Shown: piece by piece, positions 1 to 9,396 of the stretch
Layout of the letters: each line of letters begins with the position of its first letter
How positions within the stretch are numbered: the first letter of the stretch is position 1
DNA from: Epilithonimonas xixisoli
Lineage (GTDB): Bacteria; Bacteroidota; Bacteroidia; Flavobacteriales; Weeksellaceae
Reading direction: 5' to 3'
NCBI RefSeq assembly: GCF_004365655.1
Contig: NZ_SOEO01000002.1
Location: forward strand, 620,001-684,000
DNA: 64,000 nt
The notes under the pieces: generated by a model
What the model was told of the DNA's origin: nothing
Database searches by the model: none
The model's input: only the letters and a program-made list of their open reading frames with translations
Made by a program: the position numbers and the translations under genes

Positions 1-54
1 GGTGTGGACTTTAAGTTTTAATTTAAAAATGTTAAATTTGATAAAATTAGAAAA

Positions 55-498
55 TTGAAAAAAATAACAATCCTTATAGCAAGCGTTGCACTTTTATATT
101 CGTGTGACAAAGCAAAGACGAGTGAAACCGTATCCGAAGCTCCGAAAAGTGATTCGGCAATTGTTGCAAATGATTCTGTAACTTCCGTCTCTGCAACAGA
201 AAATGCAGTAACTCCAGCTCCTTTGAATGCTTCTCCTATTGCTTCAACTTCTGGAAAACCAGCTTTGAATCCGGAACACGGGCAACCATATCATCGTTGT
301 GAAATCGCAGTTGGTGCGCCAATAGACAGTGCACCGACACAAAATGCGGCTCCTCAACAAGCAGCGCCATCGATTTTGAGTCCAAATGTTGCGCCTGCTC
401 CACAATCTCAGTCACTCGGACCAAAACCAGCTTTGAACCCAGCTCACGGCGAACCTCATCACCGTTGTGAATTGGCTGTTGGTGCGCCTTTGACTTAG
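55..498 (+). CDS. Putative lipoprotein with duplicated His/Cys motif
   Basis: Predicted 147-residue lipoprotein that begins with a TTG codon. The hydrophobic leader ends in a lipobox-like LLYSC (Cys 17), so the mature protein should be membrane-anchored. The body is low-complexity (Ala, Pro, Ser, Thr). A 22-23-residue motif, KPALNPxHGxPxHRCExAVGAP, occurs twice, at about residues 68-90 and 123-146. Each copy carries two or three His and one Cys, which would suit metal binding, but that is inference. I recall similar NPxHGxPxHRC motifs in other Bacteroidota proteins of unknown role. A hairpin terminator follows. No function can be assigned. Confidence 0.75.
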   Translation: MKKITILIASVALLYSCDKAKTSETVSEAPKSDSAIVANDSVTSVSATENAVTPAPLNASPIASTSGKPALNPEHGQPYHRCEIAVGAPIDSAPTQNAAPQQAAPSILSPNVAPAPQSQSLGPKPALNPAHGEPHHRCELAVGAPLT

Positions 499-522
499 AA
501 TTATTGAAAATTCAGATAAACG

Positions 523-556
523 AAATGCAACTTTTAGGAGTTGCATTTTTGTTTGT
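523..556. terminator. Hairpin terminator between convergent genes
   Basis: A 10-bp perfect stem (AAATGCAACT / AGTTGCATTT) with a 6-nt loop is followed by a T-rich run. It lies between the lipoprotein gene and the convergent DUF2007 gene. Confidence 0.75.
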
Positions 557-577
557 TTTAAATATTTGGAATAAAAT

Positions 578-802
578 TTAAGCTTCCTGATTATAGAAAC
601 CTTCCATCAATTCATTCGCTTTTTCGAAGTCATTTTCCGAGACTTTCAATTGAACTCCACCGCTTGTTGTGTTGAACAAGTTGTAAGTATTCGCCAAAAT
701 ATTCCCGAAAACAAAGGTTTCTACGCCATTGGTTTCCAAGAAAATCTTGAGCATTTCCGCTTCTATTTCTGTGTTGAATATTTTGAGTGTAACGAGTTCC
801 AT
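578..802 (-). CDS. DUF2007 small protein (putative signal-transducing)
   Basis: This 74-residue protein matches the DUF2007 pattern. It starts with a short strand (residues 1-8), then a helix that usually reads EAEMLKxxLExNGI, then a beta-rich part with a GGVQLKV motif and a C-terminal helix (FEKANELMEGF). The fold resembles PII/ACT-like small domains. The biochemical role of the family is unknown. It lies 90 bp downstream of pyrD on the same strand and may be cotranscribed, though functional linkage is not known. Confidence 0.8.
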   Translation of the reverse strand: MELVTLKIFNTEIEAEMLKIFLETNGVETFVFGNILANTYNLFNTTSGGVQLKVSENDFEKANELMEGFYNQEA

Positions 803-892
803 AATTGATGATTGATAAATGATGATTGATTTGGATTCAACTGATTTAAAGTAAAATTTAATTCAGATTTCATTGTTTCTTAAACCAAAAAA

Positions 893-1900
893 TTAGCCAC
901 GATTCAATATTTCTCGATTTATTTCATTAATCAATTCCGGACCTTCGTAAATGAATCCTGTATAAAGCTGAACCAAGCTTGCGCCAGCATCAAGTTTTTC
1001 TATCGCATCTTGTGCAGTATGGATTCCGCCAACGCCAATGATTGGAAATGCTTTTCCACTTTTTTCGGATAAAAATCTGATAACTTCCGTCGAGCGTTTT
1101 GTTAAAGGTTTTCCGGAAAGTCCGCCAGTTTCGGTTTTGTTTTCTGATATTAAATTTTCTCTTGACAAAGTTGTATTTGTCGCGATAACGCCTGCAATTT
1201 GAGTTTCTTTGATTATATCGATAATATCCAAAAGTTGCTCATCCGTCAAATCTGGTGCGATTTTTAGAAGAATTGGTTTTTGTTTCTGCTTTTTAAGATT
1301 GAGGTTTTGAAGCGTTGACAGCAATTCTGTCAATGGTTTTTTGTCTTGAAGTTCGCGAAGATTTGGTGTGTTTGGCGAGCTGACATTCACCACGAAATAA
1401 TCAACGTAAGGGAATAATTTTTCGAAACAGATTTTGTAATCGTTGACGGCTTCTTCGTTTGGTGTCACTTTATTTTTCCCGATGTTTCCGCCGATGAGAA
1501 CGTTTTTGTTTTTCTTCAAACGTTCGATAGCTTCGTCCACGCCACCATTATTGAAACCCATTCGGTTGATGATTGCAGAATCTTCTTTCAGTCTGAACAA
1601 TCTTTTTTTATCGTTTCCAGCCTGAGGTTTCGGTGTCAAAGTTCCGATTTCGATGAAGCCAAATCCGAGGTCAGAAAGTTCATTGAACAATTTAGCATCT
1701 TTATCAAAACCTGCTGCCAAACCAACCGGATTTTTGAATTTCAACCCAAAAACTTCACGTTCCAGACGTTTGTCTTCAATTGGTTTTGGTAAAAATAATT
1801 TGGCTAAAAATCCAAAATTCTTTAGAGCAGAAAAGGTAAAGTGATGAACTTCTTCTGGGTCGAATTTGAATAGAATCGGGCGAATTAAGCTTTTATACAT
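893..1900 (-). CDS. pyrD: Dihydroorotate dehydrogenase (quinone), class 2
   Basis: Oxidises dihydroorotate to orotate in pyrimidine synthesis and passes electrons from FMN to membrane quinone. The 335-residue length and the N-terminal helical segment ([17 protein letters not shown]) are typical of membrane-associated class 2 enzymes. Visible motifs are the FMN-binding [12 protein letters not shown], the catalytic-serine loop [27 protein letters not shown] and the phosphate-binding GVGGI plus LVQLYTGF. The ATG lies shortly after a TAAATTTG -7-like box at 1916-1923 (minus). The gene looks intact. Confidence 0.96.
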   Translation of the reverse strand: MYKSLIRPILFKFDPEEVHHFTFSALKNFGFLAKLFLPKPIEDKRLEREVFGLKFKNPVGLAAGFDKDAKLFNELSDLGFGFIEIGTLTPKPQAGNDKKRLFRLKEDSAIINRMGFNNGGVDEAIERLKKNKNVLIGGNIGKNKVTPNEEAVNDYKICFEKLFPYVDYFVVNVSSPNTPNLRELQDKKPLTELLSTLQNLNLKKQKQKPILLKIAPDLTDEQLLDIIDIIKETQIAGVIATNTTLSRENLISENKTETGGLSGKPLTKRSTEVIRFLSEKSGKAFPIIGVGGIHTAQDAIEKLDAGASLVQLYTGFIYEGPELINEINREILNRG

Positions 1901-2025
1901 CGGAGAAAAGTTTTACAAATTTAGGTTTTTGTAATGATAATACGATATTATTATGAAAGATATCGTTTCGGAAATGATAAATGGAAATCTTTATTATCTT
2001 TACTTGTTTTTAGCCAAAAAAGTAA

Positions 2026-3681
2026 ATGATTTCAAAGTGTTTTCGTAGAAATTTAGTTTTTACAATATTCCTTTTCTTATTGCCTTTCCAGATTTTCGCC
2101 ATCGACCAGAAAGATTGCGAGAAAATGATCATTGAAGGCGTGGAGGCAATGAACAAAAAGGACTTTACAAAATCTCTTCAAATCCTTACCAAAACCCGAA
2201 AAATAGCTCAGGACAACAAATGGTACCGAGAGGAATTCTTAGCTACGAACAACATTGGCGCCAATTATTATATGCGATTGGATTATGGCGAAGCGCTCAA
2301 CAATTATCTTGATGCTTACAAAATTGCCGTTGCTCATTTGGATGAAAAATCGGAAATGACGGTTCTCAACAACATTGCGATTCTATATTCCCGAGACAGA
2401 AAAACTGAAAAAGCCGAGGATTATTTCTTGAAAGCTTATGAACTCGCTGGACAAGTTAACAACAACATTTCCAAAGGATTATACGCCATCAATCTTACCA
2501 TAGTTTCCAACGAAAAGAAAGATTATAAGACTGCAAAAAAATATATTGACGAGGCTTTGAAACTAACGTTAGACTCACCGTATTATCTTTTAGCGAGATC
2601 GACTTATGTCGAAACACTTGTCAATCTGAAGCAATTTGATGAAGCTGAGAAAATCTCTACCGAACTTTTGCCCAAGCTAAACGGCGTGGAACATTCGGAA
2701 TATAAAACTCAAATTTTCTACAATCTTTCCACCATCGCGGAACAAAAAAATGATTTGCAGAAATCTTTTCATTATTTAAAATTAGCGGAAGCGAGCAATC
2801 TGAATTACGATTTCAAGGAAAATATCTTTGAGAAGTTCAGCAATTTATACAAACAGAAGAACAATATTGAACGTGCTGTTTCTTACAAAGATTCCATTAT
2901 GGTAATCAAAGATTCTGTGAACAAAATCAAGAATGGACAACTTTTCGAGAATAGTAAGATTAAATTTGAGCTTCAAAATTCACAGAAGAATTTGGCGGAA
3001 AGTCAGGAGAAATTGACAACTGAACGTTCACTTTTCATCAAAGGAATTTTGCTTGCTATTTTTGTATTTATTATTGTTTTCTGGGCATTGAGAAATAGTA
3101 TTGTTAAAAATAAACAACAGAAAATCATCGAACAAAGCAATGCGGAAATCGCAAAATTGGAACTCGAAAAAGAGAAGAAAAATAAGGAAATCCTCGAAAA
3201 TCAATTAAAAGAAAAAGAAGTTCTGGCGTTGTTGGAAGAGGAAAAATACAAAAATGAAATCGAAGCCAAGAACCGGAAACTTACCACCAAAGCGCTTCAA
3301 TTGACCACAAAAATAGAATTGATAGACGATTTGGTGAAAACGCTATCCCGTCAAACGGATGATTTTGAGAATCAAGATGTCAGCAATATCATTAAGCAAC
3401 TTAAGATTTTCCAGAGACAAAGCAGGGAAGAAGAAAGTTTTTTCATCCATTTCGAAGAGGTGAATCAAGGCTTTATTTCGAAAATTAAAACCCTTCATCC
3501 GGATCTGAATTCCAATGACATTCGGTTTCTTTCGTATGTTTATATGAACTTGTCGATGAAAGAGATTTCTTCGCTTTTGAGCATCACAACCGAGGCTTGC
3601 AGGAAGCGAAAAGAACGAATCATCAAGAAAATGGAGCAAGATGACAACCTTGATCTATATGATTATATTACAAGTCTTTAG
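2026..3681 (+). CDS. TPR membrane protein with C-terminal LuxR-like HTH
   Basis: This 551-residue regulator-like protein begins with a signal peptide (to about residue 25). It continues with tetratricopeptide-like helices (about 35-300), one transmembrane segment (about 335-355, LFIKGILLAIFVFIIVFW), a charged coiled coil (about 360-440) and a C-terminal helix-turn-helix. The last part (LNSNDIRFLSYVYMNLSMKEISSLL, then SITTEACRKRKERI) has the LuxR/GerE-like layout. The architecture is common in Bacteroidota and suggests periplasmic sensing coupled to cytoplasmic DNA binding. Its target is unknown. The next gene on the same strand encodes a secreted T9SS substrate, a possible but unproven target. 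Confidence 0.8.
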   Translation: MISKCFRRNLVFTIFLFLLPFQIFAIDQKDCEKMIIEGVEAMNKKDFTKSLQILTKTRKIAQDNKWYREEFLATNNIGANYYMRLDYGEALNNYLDAYKIAVAHLDEKSEMTVLNNIAILYSRDRKTEKAEDYFLKAYELAGQVNNNISKGLYAINLTIVSNEKKDYKTAKKYIDEALKLTLDSPYYLLARSTYVETLVNLKQFDEAEKISTELLPKLNGVEHSEYKTQIFYNLSTIAEQKNDLQKSFHYLKLAEASNLNYDFKENIFEKFSNLYKQKNNIERAVSYKDSIMVIKDSVNKIKNGQLFENSKIKFELQNSQKNLAESQEKLTTERSLFIKGILLAIFVFIIVFWALRNSIVKNKQQKIIEQSNAEIAKLELEKEKKNKEILENQLKEKEVLALLEEEKYKNEIEAKNRKLTTKALQLTTKIELIDDLVKTLSRQTDDFENQDVSNIIKQLKIFQRQSREEESFFIHFEEVNQGFISKIKTLHPDLNSNDIRFLSYVYMNLSMKEISSLLSITTEACRKRKERIIKKMEQDDNLDLYDYITSL

Positions 3682-3782
3682 CTAATTTGTCACACTATTT
3701 CTGAACGCTCGTCCTACTATTTCCGCACAGAATTTTTGCATTGCTGATTTTTATCACAACATTTGAGTATAAAATTAGATAT

Positions 3783-6080
3783 ATGAGAAAATTTACTGTT
3801 TTAGCTGGCCTTTTGTTTGCGCTTTTCGCGACCAATGCCAACGCCCAAACTGATGTTTTGGGAAAAAACGAGTTCGGGAGAATCTTCGACCTTACTTATA
3901 GCGTACAAGAACAAAACACGATTTACGCCATTACCATTACAAGTCACATTGTGGTTTCTAAGGACAATGGGAACACTTGGGAGGTTTTCTACGCTCTTCC
4001 GGAAGTGGGCGGAGGCGTAAGTATTTCCAAATTAAACATCAGCAAAGACGGAAGTTTTCTGTCATTCACCACGGTGAAAAATGGTGTTGGTGTTTTGTAT
4101 ATTCTGGATATTCCGACCAAAACCATAACAAAGACTTACACTTTACCCAATTCATCGGAAGTTCCTTACGTAAGTGCTTACAATTTTTTCGAGAGTGATA
4201 AAGACAATTTGATCATTAGCTCTCAATTTCCTTATGGCTGGGGAACTGCCAACCGTGTTTACACAACCAACGACGGTGGAACAAACTGGAAAGAAATCTA
4301 TTATTCTGCGGAAGACAACAACAATATTATCACCAGTTACGTCGCATTTGCACCTACTGATAAAAACAAGATCTACCTTGCCAATGGAAATGGAAGCGAA
4401 GGTGTTTCTGGTGGATTGATGATTTCTAATGACGCTGGAGATACTTTCACAGAAAAATTGTCTGGAAGCGTTCTTAGCACTTTGGAAATTAATCCAACCA
4501 ATCCTAATGAAATCTATGCTGGAACCGGAATCAGTTTCGGAATGGCGCCGGAAAAAGTGCATCATTCCAAAGATGGTGGCGAAACTTGGGAAGATAAAAA
4601 CATCACGTTTGGAACCAATGGAATTCTGAATGACATTATTGCGATCAAATTCAATCCGCACGATACCAATCACGTGATCGTTCTTGAAGAAGATGAAATC
4701 ATCACTACAAAAGATGGTGGAAATACTTGGCAAAATGTAGAATATCCTTATGACAATCTGGACAGCTATTATTATGGAATCAAAGCGAGTTTCAATCCTT
4801 ATAAAGCGGGAGAGTTGGTTATCACGGCTAATTACAAACCTTTGTTTTCTTCTGATAATGCAGAAACTTTGACGCAAATCCAAACACCGTTTTACAGTTC
4901 CACCGGACGCGTAAATTTCTTTGAAAATGAGACTTCAAAACATTTGTTCTACAACGTTCAAAATGGTGTTGTTCACAGAAACCTTGCAGACAATAGCGAA
5001 GTGGCTCATAACATCCGTCCGCTAAACATTGTGAGTGTAGATGGTGGTCCTGCTTACATTTCAGATTCGAAAAAAGAAGGTCGTGTTTATTCTTTCGCTG
5101 GTGGATTTATGGGATCTACGCTTTCTGTGAGTGATGATTTTGGAGCGACTTACAAACCGATTTTTGAGAGTTTTACCAATGGACTTACAAACATAATCAC
5201 AGATCCTCAGGTAACGAATCAGGTTTGGACAACTTTTAACAATTGGGGACAAGGTGAGTTGAATAAGATTAATTTCAATGATGAAAATAACATCATTGTG
5301 ACTAATATTCAACTTCCCACACCCAATACAGTTTTTAAAATATTACATCAAAATAATAGTTCTAATGAATTCTTAATCTTAATTGGAAACGAAGTTTATT
5401 TGACCAAAGATGGTGGCGAAAACTGGACTCCGGTCTTTGTAGGAAACGAAATCACGCCAGAAACTGCAATTTTTGACATTACACAAGATCCAAATAACAC
5501 CAATCGTTTGGCTTTAGGAACTTCTGTCGGCGTTTTCACTTCTGTTGATAAAGGATTGACTTGGACCAATGTTTCGGATTTTGTGGCTAATCAAGTTTTC
5601 TATTCTGATGTCAACACTGGTGTTCTCATTGCAACGACTCATACGAGTCAATTGGATATCTTCAATATTCATTACTCTGTGAACAATGGTGAAAGTTGGA
5701 AAATAGTTGACCGAGCAGAGACTTTGCAAGCGGAAACCAACAATATCGCCATCGATTTCTCGGACAAAAAAGCTTACATCTACATCCCAAGTTTTGACAT
5801 CGGTCTTTTGGGCTACAATCTGAATCTGGATGTGCTTGCAAACGATGAAGTTCCAGCAGAAAAAGCGAAAGTTTTGGTTTATCCAAATCCTGCAGTGGAT
5901 ATTGTAAAAATTGACAGCAAAAACCTAAAATCTGCATCGTTATACGATATGAATGGCAAAAAACTATTGGAAAGCAACAAAACTGAAATCAATGTTTCTC
6001 AACTTCCAAAAGGTGTTTACGTTCTTCGAATTGTGACTTCTGACAATAGTATTGTAAGCAAGAAAATCATTAAGAAATAA
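3783..6080 (+). CDS. T9SS-secreted BNR/sortilin-like repeat protein
   Basis: Secreted 765-residue protein. I take the ATG at 3783, just before a clean signal peptide (cleavage after NANAQ), rather than the in-frame TTG 42 bp upstream. At least eight BNR/Asp-box-like motifs are spread along the chain, of the type S/TxDxGxTW (for example SKDNGNTWE, TKDGGNTWQ, TKDGGENWT). This implies a sortilin/VPS10-like beta-propeller. The last ~75 residues (VLVYPNPAVDIVKI to VSKKIIKK) are a type A T9SS sorting domain, so export and cell-surface attachment by the gliding-associated secretion system is expected. Substrate and role are unknown. A strong terminator follows. Confidence 0.9.
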   Translation: MRKFTVLAGLLFALFATNANAQTDVLGKNEFGRIFDLTYSVQEQNTIYAITITSHIVVSKDNGNTWEVFYALPEVGGGVSISKLNISKDGSFLSFTTVKNGVGVLYILDIPTKTITKTYTLPNSSEVPYVSAYNFFESDKDNLIISSQFPYGWGTANRVYTTNDGGTNWKEIYYSAEDNNNIITSYVAFAPTDKNKIYLANGNGSEGVSGGLMISNDAGDTFTEKLSGSVLSTLEINPTNPNEIYAGTGISFGMAPEKVHHSKDGGETWEDKNITFGTNGILNDIIAIKFNPHDTNHVIVLEEDEIITTKDGGNTWQNVEYPYDNLDSYYYGIKASFNPYKAGELVITANYKPLFSSDNAETLTQIQTPFYSSTGRVNFFENETSKHLFYNVQNGVVHRNLADNSEVAHNIRPLNIVSVDGGPAYISDSKKEGRVYSFAGGFMGSTLSVSDDFGATYKPIFESFTNGLTNIITDPQVTNQVWTTFNNWGQGELNKINFNDENNIIVTNIQLPTPNTVFKILHQNNSSNEFLILIGNEVYLTKDGGENWTPVFVGNEITPETAIFDITQDPNNTNRLALGTSVGVFTSVDKGLTWTNVSDFVANQVFYSDVNTGVLIATTHTSQLDIFNIHYSVNNGESWKIVDRAETLQAETNNIAIDFSDKKAYIYIPSFDIGLLGYNLNLDVLANDEVPAEKAKVLVYPNPAVDIVKIDSKNLKSASLYDMNGKKLLESNKTEINVSQLPKGVYVLRIVTSDNSIVSKKIIKK

Positions 6081-6101
6081 ATCTATTCTTCATAATTTGG
6101 A

Positions 6102-6133
6102 AAGCGTCTCGAAATTTCGGGACGCTTTTTTGT
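6102..6133 (+). terminator. Rho-independent terminator after T9SS gene
   Basis: A G+C-rich stem (AAGCGTC / GACGCTT, extended by CGAAATTTCG) is followed by T7, about 20 nt after the stop codon. Confidence 0.85.
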
Positions 6134-6243
6134 TTTGATGTGTGATATTTTCTGTTTCTAAAACTCCAAACAAGTCAATATTGGATTTAAAATTCGAAGA
6201 TATCTACCACAATCATCGTTGAAAGATGATGAAAACCTCAACA

Positions 6244-6350
6244 TAGCCCCGATAGGAACGGCATCCTTTTTTGGAATTGCGATGGTAGCGTGGATAAAAA
6301 AAATTTCGCCGTTCGCAATTACAAAAAAGATATAGTGGATAGCGGGTTGG
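6244..6350 (-). repeat. Dispersed intergenic repeat, copy A
   Basis: Read on the minus strand it runs from an AACCCGCTATCCACT arm through a TTTTTTG tract, a variable middle and AAAAAAGGAT to a CCGTTCCTATCGGGGCTA arm. The same layout is seen at 15033-15119 and, more degenerate, at 35363-35451. A spurious minus-strand reading frame spans it, but its encoded protein is only the repeat translated. Confidence 0.6.
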
Positions 6351-6382
6351 AATGGTGAAAAGAAAATGACACGTCTTGCTCC

Positions 6383-6410
6383 TAAAAAACAAAAGACTCT
6401 TGAACGAGTC
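6383..6410 (-). terminator. Terminator after fabG
   Basis: On the minus strand GACTC-N6-GAGTC is followed by TTTTGTTTTTT, 34 nt past the fabG stop codon. Confidence 0.65.
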
Positions 6411-6443
6411 AAAAGCCTTTGTAAAATCTTAATAATCAATATT

Positions 6444-7187
6444 TTAAGTTAACATTCCACCGTCCACATTTAGGACTTGGCCAGAAATGTAGGATGACAT
6501 ATTGCTACCGAAGAAAACGCACGCATTTGCCACATCTTCCGGCTGTCCGCCACGTTTCAACGGAATCCCGTCTCTCCAATTTTGAACTGTTTTTTCGTCT
6601 AATGCAGCCGTCATTTCAGTTTCGATGAAACCTGGTGCGATGGCGTTGCAACGGATGTTTCTGGAACCTAACTCCAACGCGATGGATTTTGTGAAACCAA
6701 TTACCCCGGCTTTTGACGCTGCATAATTCGCTTGTCCTGCGTTTCCTTTCACGCCAACCACGGAAGTCATATTGATGATTGAACCAGATTTTGCTTTCAT
6801 CATTGGTTTAATAACCGCTTTTGTCAGGTTGAAAACTGAATCTAAGTTCACTTTTATAATCGTGTCCCAATCGTCTTTTGACATTCTCATCAACAAGTTG
6901 TCGCGCGTAATTCCGGCGTTATTTACCAAAATATCAATTGCTCCGAATTCTGCCAAAACATCATCTACCAATTTCTGAGCGGCATCATAATCTGACGCAT
7001 CTGACTGATAACCTTTGATTTGAGTCGTTTTGCTCAATTCATTTTCCAATTCTTTGGCTTTGTCAACAGAACCGGCGTAAGTGAACGCAATTTTTGCTCC
7101 TTCTTTGGCAAAAACTTCAGCAATTCCTCTTCCGATTCCTCTGGTTGCACCTGTGATGATTGCAACTTTTCCTTCTAATAGTCCCAT
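6444..7187 (-). CDS. fabG: 3-oxoacyl-[acyl-carrier-protein] reductase FabG
   Basis: NADPH-dependent reduction of 3-oxoacyl-ACP in each cycle of fatty acid elongation (cytoplasm). The 247-residue SDR protein has the nucleotide-binding TGATRGIGRGIA (about residues 13-24), NNAGITRD, the active Ser in NMTSVVG and the catalytic YAASKAG (Tyr-x-x-x-Lys). The ending SYISGQVLNVDGGM is typical of FabG. It is the last gene of a probable minus-strand operon: acidic protein (7904-9271), rsmI, fabG. Confidence 0.94.
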   Translation of the reverse strand: MGLLEGKVAIITGATRGIGRGIAEVFAKEGAKIAFTYAGSVDKAKELENELSKTTQIKGYQSDASDYDAAQKLVDDVLAEFGAIDILVNNAGITRDNLLMRMSKDDWDTIIKVNLDSVFNLTKAVIKPMMKAKSGSIINMTSVVGVKGNAGQANYAASKAGVIGFTKSIALELGSRNIRCNAIAPGFIETEMTAALDEKTVQNWRDGIPLKRGGQPEDVANACVFFGSNMSSYISGQVLNVDGGMLT

Positions 7188-7231
7188 ATAGTTGTATCGT
7201 ATTTTCTATTTGTTATGGCAAAAATAGTATT

Positions 7232-7903
7232 TTAAGAATTATTCACAATCAAAACAATCTCGCCTTTCAAAGTTTTGCTTTTTGAGAATGCAATCAATTC
7301 ATCAATATTGCCTCGTTTTGTCTCCTCAAATTTTTTGGAAATCTCTCTGCTCAGGCTTACTTTGGTCTCATCACCGAAGAATTCTTTGATTTGCTCCAAG
7401 GTTGTGTTGATTTTATGAGGACTTTCGTAGAGAATGATGGTTTTCTTCTCTTCTGCCAGTTGTTTCAGTTTGGTTTGTCTTCCCTTTTTCTGAGGAAGAA
7501 ATCCCGCAAAATAGAAATCGTGATTCGGCAAACCGGAAACTACAAGCGCCGGAACAAAGGCAGTTGCTCCAGGTAAACATATCATTTCCAAATCTTTATC
7601 TGCACAAGCTTTCGCCAAAAGATAACCTGGGTCTGAAATTCCCGGTGTTCCTGCGTCTGTGATGATTGCAATCGTCTGCCCGTTTTCCAAATCATTAATG
7701 ACTTTCTCTGTCATATTGTGCTCATTGTGCAAGTGATAAGACTTCAAAGGTTTTGAAATCTCATAATGCTTCAGGAGAAATCCCGAAGTTCTGGTGTCCT
7801 CGCACAAAATATAATCTACTTCTTTCAGCACTTTTACCGCACGGAAAGTCATATCTTCCAGATTCCCGATTGGCGTTGGTACGAAATATAAAATTCCACT
7901 CAT
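7232..7903 (-). CDS. rsmI: 16S rRNA (cytidine(1402)-2'-O)-methyltransferase RsmI
   Basis: Methylates the ribose of C1402 in 16S rRNA using S-adenosylmethionine. The 223-residue protein is a tetrapyrrole-methylase-fold enzyme. It carries the family hallmarks FVPTPIGNLEDMTFRA near the N-terminus, EDTRTSG, ITDAGTPGISDPG, LPGATAFVPAL and ILYESPHKI. It is shorter than the E. coli enzyme, lacking much of the C-terminal extension. Its ATG directly follows the TAA of the upstream gene (TAAATG), suggesting translational coupling. Confidence 0.93.
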   Translation of the reverse strand: MSGILYFVPTPIGNLEDMTFRAVKVLKEVDYILCEDTRTSGFLLKHYEISKPLKSYHLHNEHNMTEKVINDLENGQTIAIITDAGTPGISDPGYLLAKACADKDLEMICLPGATAFVPALVVSGLPNHDFYFAGFLPQKKGRQTKLKQLAEEKKTIILYESPHKINTTLEQIKEFFGDETKVSLSREISKKFEETKRGNIDELIAFSKSKTLKGEIVLIVNNS

Positions 7904-9271
7904 TTATAAAAATCTATTTTCAACCAAAGTCCACAATCTCTGCGCGTAACTATCCACTTTTTTCCAATCTCTCTCGTAATAGATATCACTCAAAAACTCC
8001 TGAGCCTTATCCAATGAAGTGAAAGAATTAAGAACCGTAACCACTTGATTCAATTCACTCTGGCTTCCATCAAAAAGATGTTGAGAGAATGCAATTCTAT
8101 CATTCAAATCGAGTTTGAATTCCGGTTTTGGTTTTGGCGCTTCCATATAATCCGTCGGCACATTATTTTTCAAAAGGCTTCCGGAAGTTTGGACTGGCGC
8201 TGGTTTTTCAACTTCTTCCAAATGGTCATCATCGAAAAGTGATTTTGCGATTTTAAGACCTTTGATATTTGCTAATTTGAATTTTTTATCGTGATGTTCC
8301 TCATCATTTGAAGATTCATAAACTTGCTCAGATTTTTCTTTTGGCTGAGTATTTTCTTTGGAAAACTCTACGATTTTTCTTCTGTTTTCCTCCAGTTCTT
8401 TCAGCTTAGCTTCTTTTTCTGCAAGCCTCGCTTCATAATCATCTTCTTTCGGCGCCTGAACTTCTTCCCTATTCATCGCAAAAGAAAACTGACTGTCTTG
8501 CATCGGTTCTAATTTCTGAGAACTGTCTTGCAGTAGATTTTCCTCGATTTCAGAAACAAATTCATTTTCTTCAATTTTTTCCTCAACCTTATTATCTTCA
8601 GAATTTATTTCATTAAAATTCGAAACAGATTCAACAGATTCATTTTCAACAAATTGAGACTCTTCAGCTTGAATTTCTTCTTCAATCTCCTCTTCCTCAG
8701 AATCGATTTCAGCGAAGTTTGACACTTCTTCCACCGATTCATTTTCCTCAGAATCAATTTCTGAAAAACTGGAAACTTCATCTATAGATTCATCTTCTAA
8801 AACTGAAATTTCATCAGATTGAAATTCCTCTTCAACTTCATTTTCTTGAGATTGGATTTCAGCAAAATTTGAAACTTTCTCGACCGCATTTTCCTGAGAA
8901 TGCTCTTGCTCATCAATTTCTTTAAATGAATGAACTTCCTCAACTTCCGGAACATCATCAAAAATATCGTGAACCTCAGTTTCTGCCACTATGATTTCCG
9001 CAACTTTATTTTCATCCTCAAATTCCTCAACAGAAATCAAATTAGAATCAAGGTTTGTTTCTTGATTATCAATAACTTCTAAAACTTCATTTGTAGCTGG
9101 CGAAAAACCAAATTCATTCGAAATTTTCAGAAAAGAGAATTTTTGATAAAGCTCATTTAGTTGATTTTCTTTGGTCAAAAGATTTTCATAGGAATCGGAA
9201 TTCGACAATTCTGCCAATAGAATATGGATTTCACCGAAAATTTCTTCGTATGGATGTTGCAAGTTTTGCAT
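7904..9271 (-). CDS. Acidic repeat protein with conserved C-terminal domain
   Basis: A 455-residue protein of unknown function. Residues 1-60 form a helical head. Residues ~85-265 are extremely rich in Glu, Asp and Ser and contain at least four degenerate copies of a VSNFAEIDSEENE-type unit spaced about 30-40 residues apart. A Glu/Lys-rich coiled coil follows at ~275-330. The C-terminal ~75 residues (LNDRIAFSQHLFDGSQ to LWTLVENRFL) look like a compact helical domain that I have seen in other Flavobacteriia hypothetical proteins. There is no signal peptide. The stop codon abuts the rsmI start. The repeats suggest intragenic slippage. Confidence 0.8.
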   Translation of the reverse strand: MQNLQHPYEEIFGEIHILLAELSNSDSYENLLTKENQLNELYQKFSFLKISNEFGFSPATNEVLEVIDNQETNLDSNLISVEEFEDENKVAEIIVAETEVHDIFDDVPEVEEVHSFKEIDEQEHSQENAVEKVSNFAEIQSQENEVEEEFQSDEISVLEDESIDEVSSFSEIDSEENESVEEVSNFAEIDSEEEEIEEEIQAEESQFVENESVESVSNFNEINSEDNKVEEKIEENEFVSEIEENLLQDSSQKLEPMQDSQFSFAMNREEVQAPKEDDYEARLAEKEAKLKELEENRRKIVEFSKENTQPKEKSEQVYESSNDEEHHDKKFKLANIKGLKIAKSLFDDDHLEEVEKPAPVQTSGSLLKNNVPTDYMEAPKPKPEFKLDLNDRIAFSQHLFDGSQSELNQVVTVLNSFTSLDKAQEFLSDIYYERDWKKVDSYAQRLWTLVENRFL

Positions 9272-9396
9272 AATAAATCTTATTAATTTTTACTTAAATT
9301 TGATGTTTATAAATTTAAGAACAATTTTGTTCTGTAAAAGGATTTCGTTAAGTTTTTCTTAATTGAATTTTAAAACAATTTTTTGCTAAATTAATA

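Noticed and set aside
4152-4883. 243-residue reading frame antisense to the T9SS protein gene
   Set aside because: It lies entirely opposite a well-supported gene with clear domains. Its composition (Ile/Phe/Arg-rich, no motif) is typical of a shadow frame.
6158-6439. 93-residue minus-strand reading frame
   Set aside because: It is a translation of repeat copy A plus the fabG terminator. It has no start context and no protein-like conservation that I can recognise.
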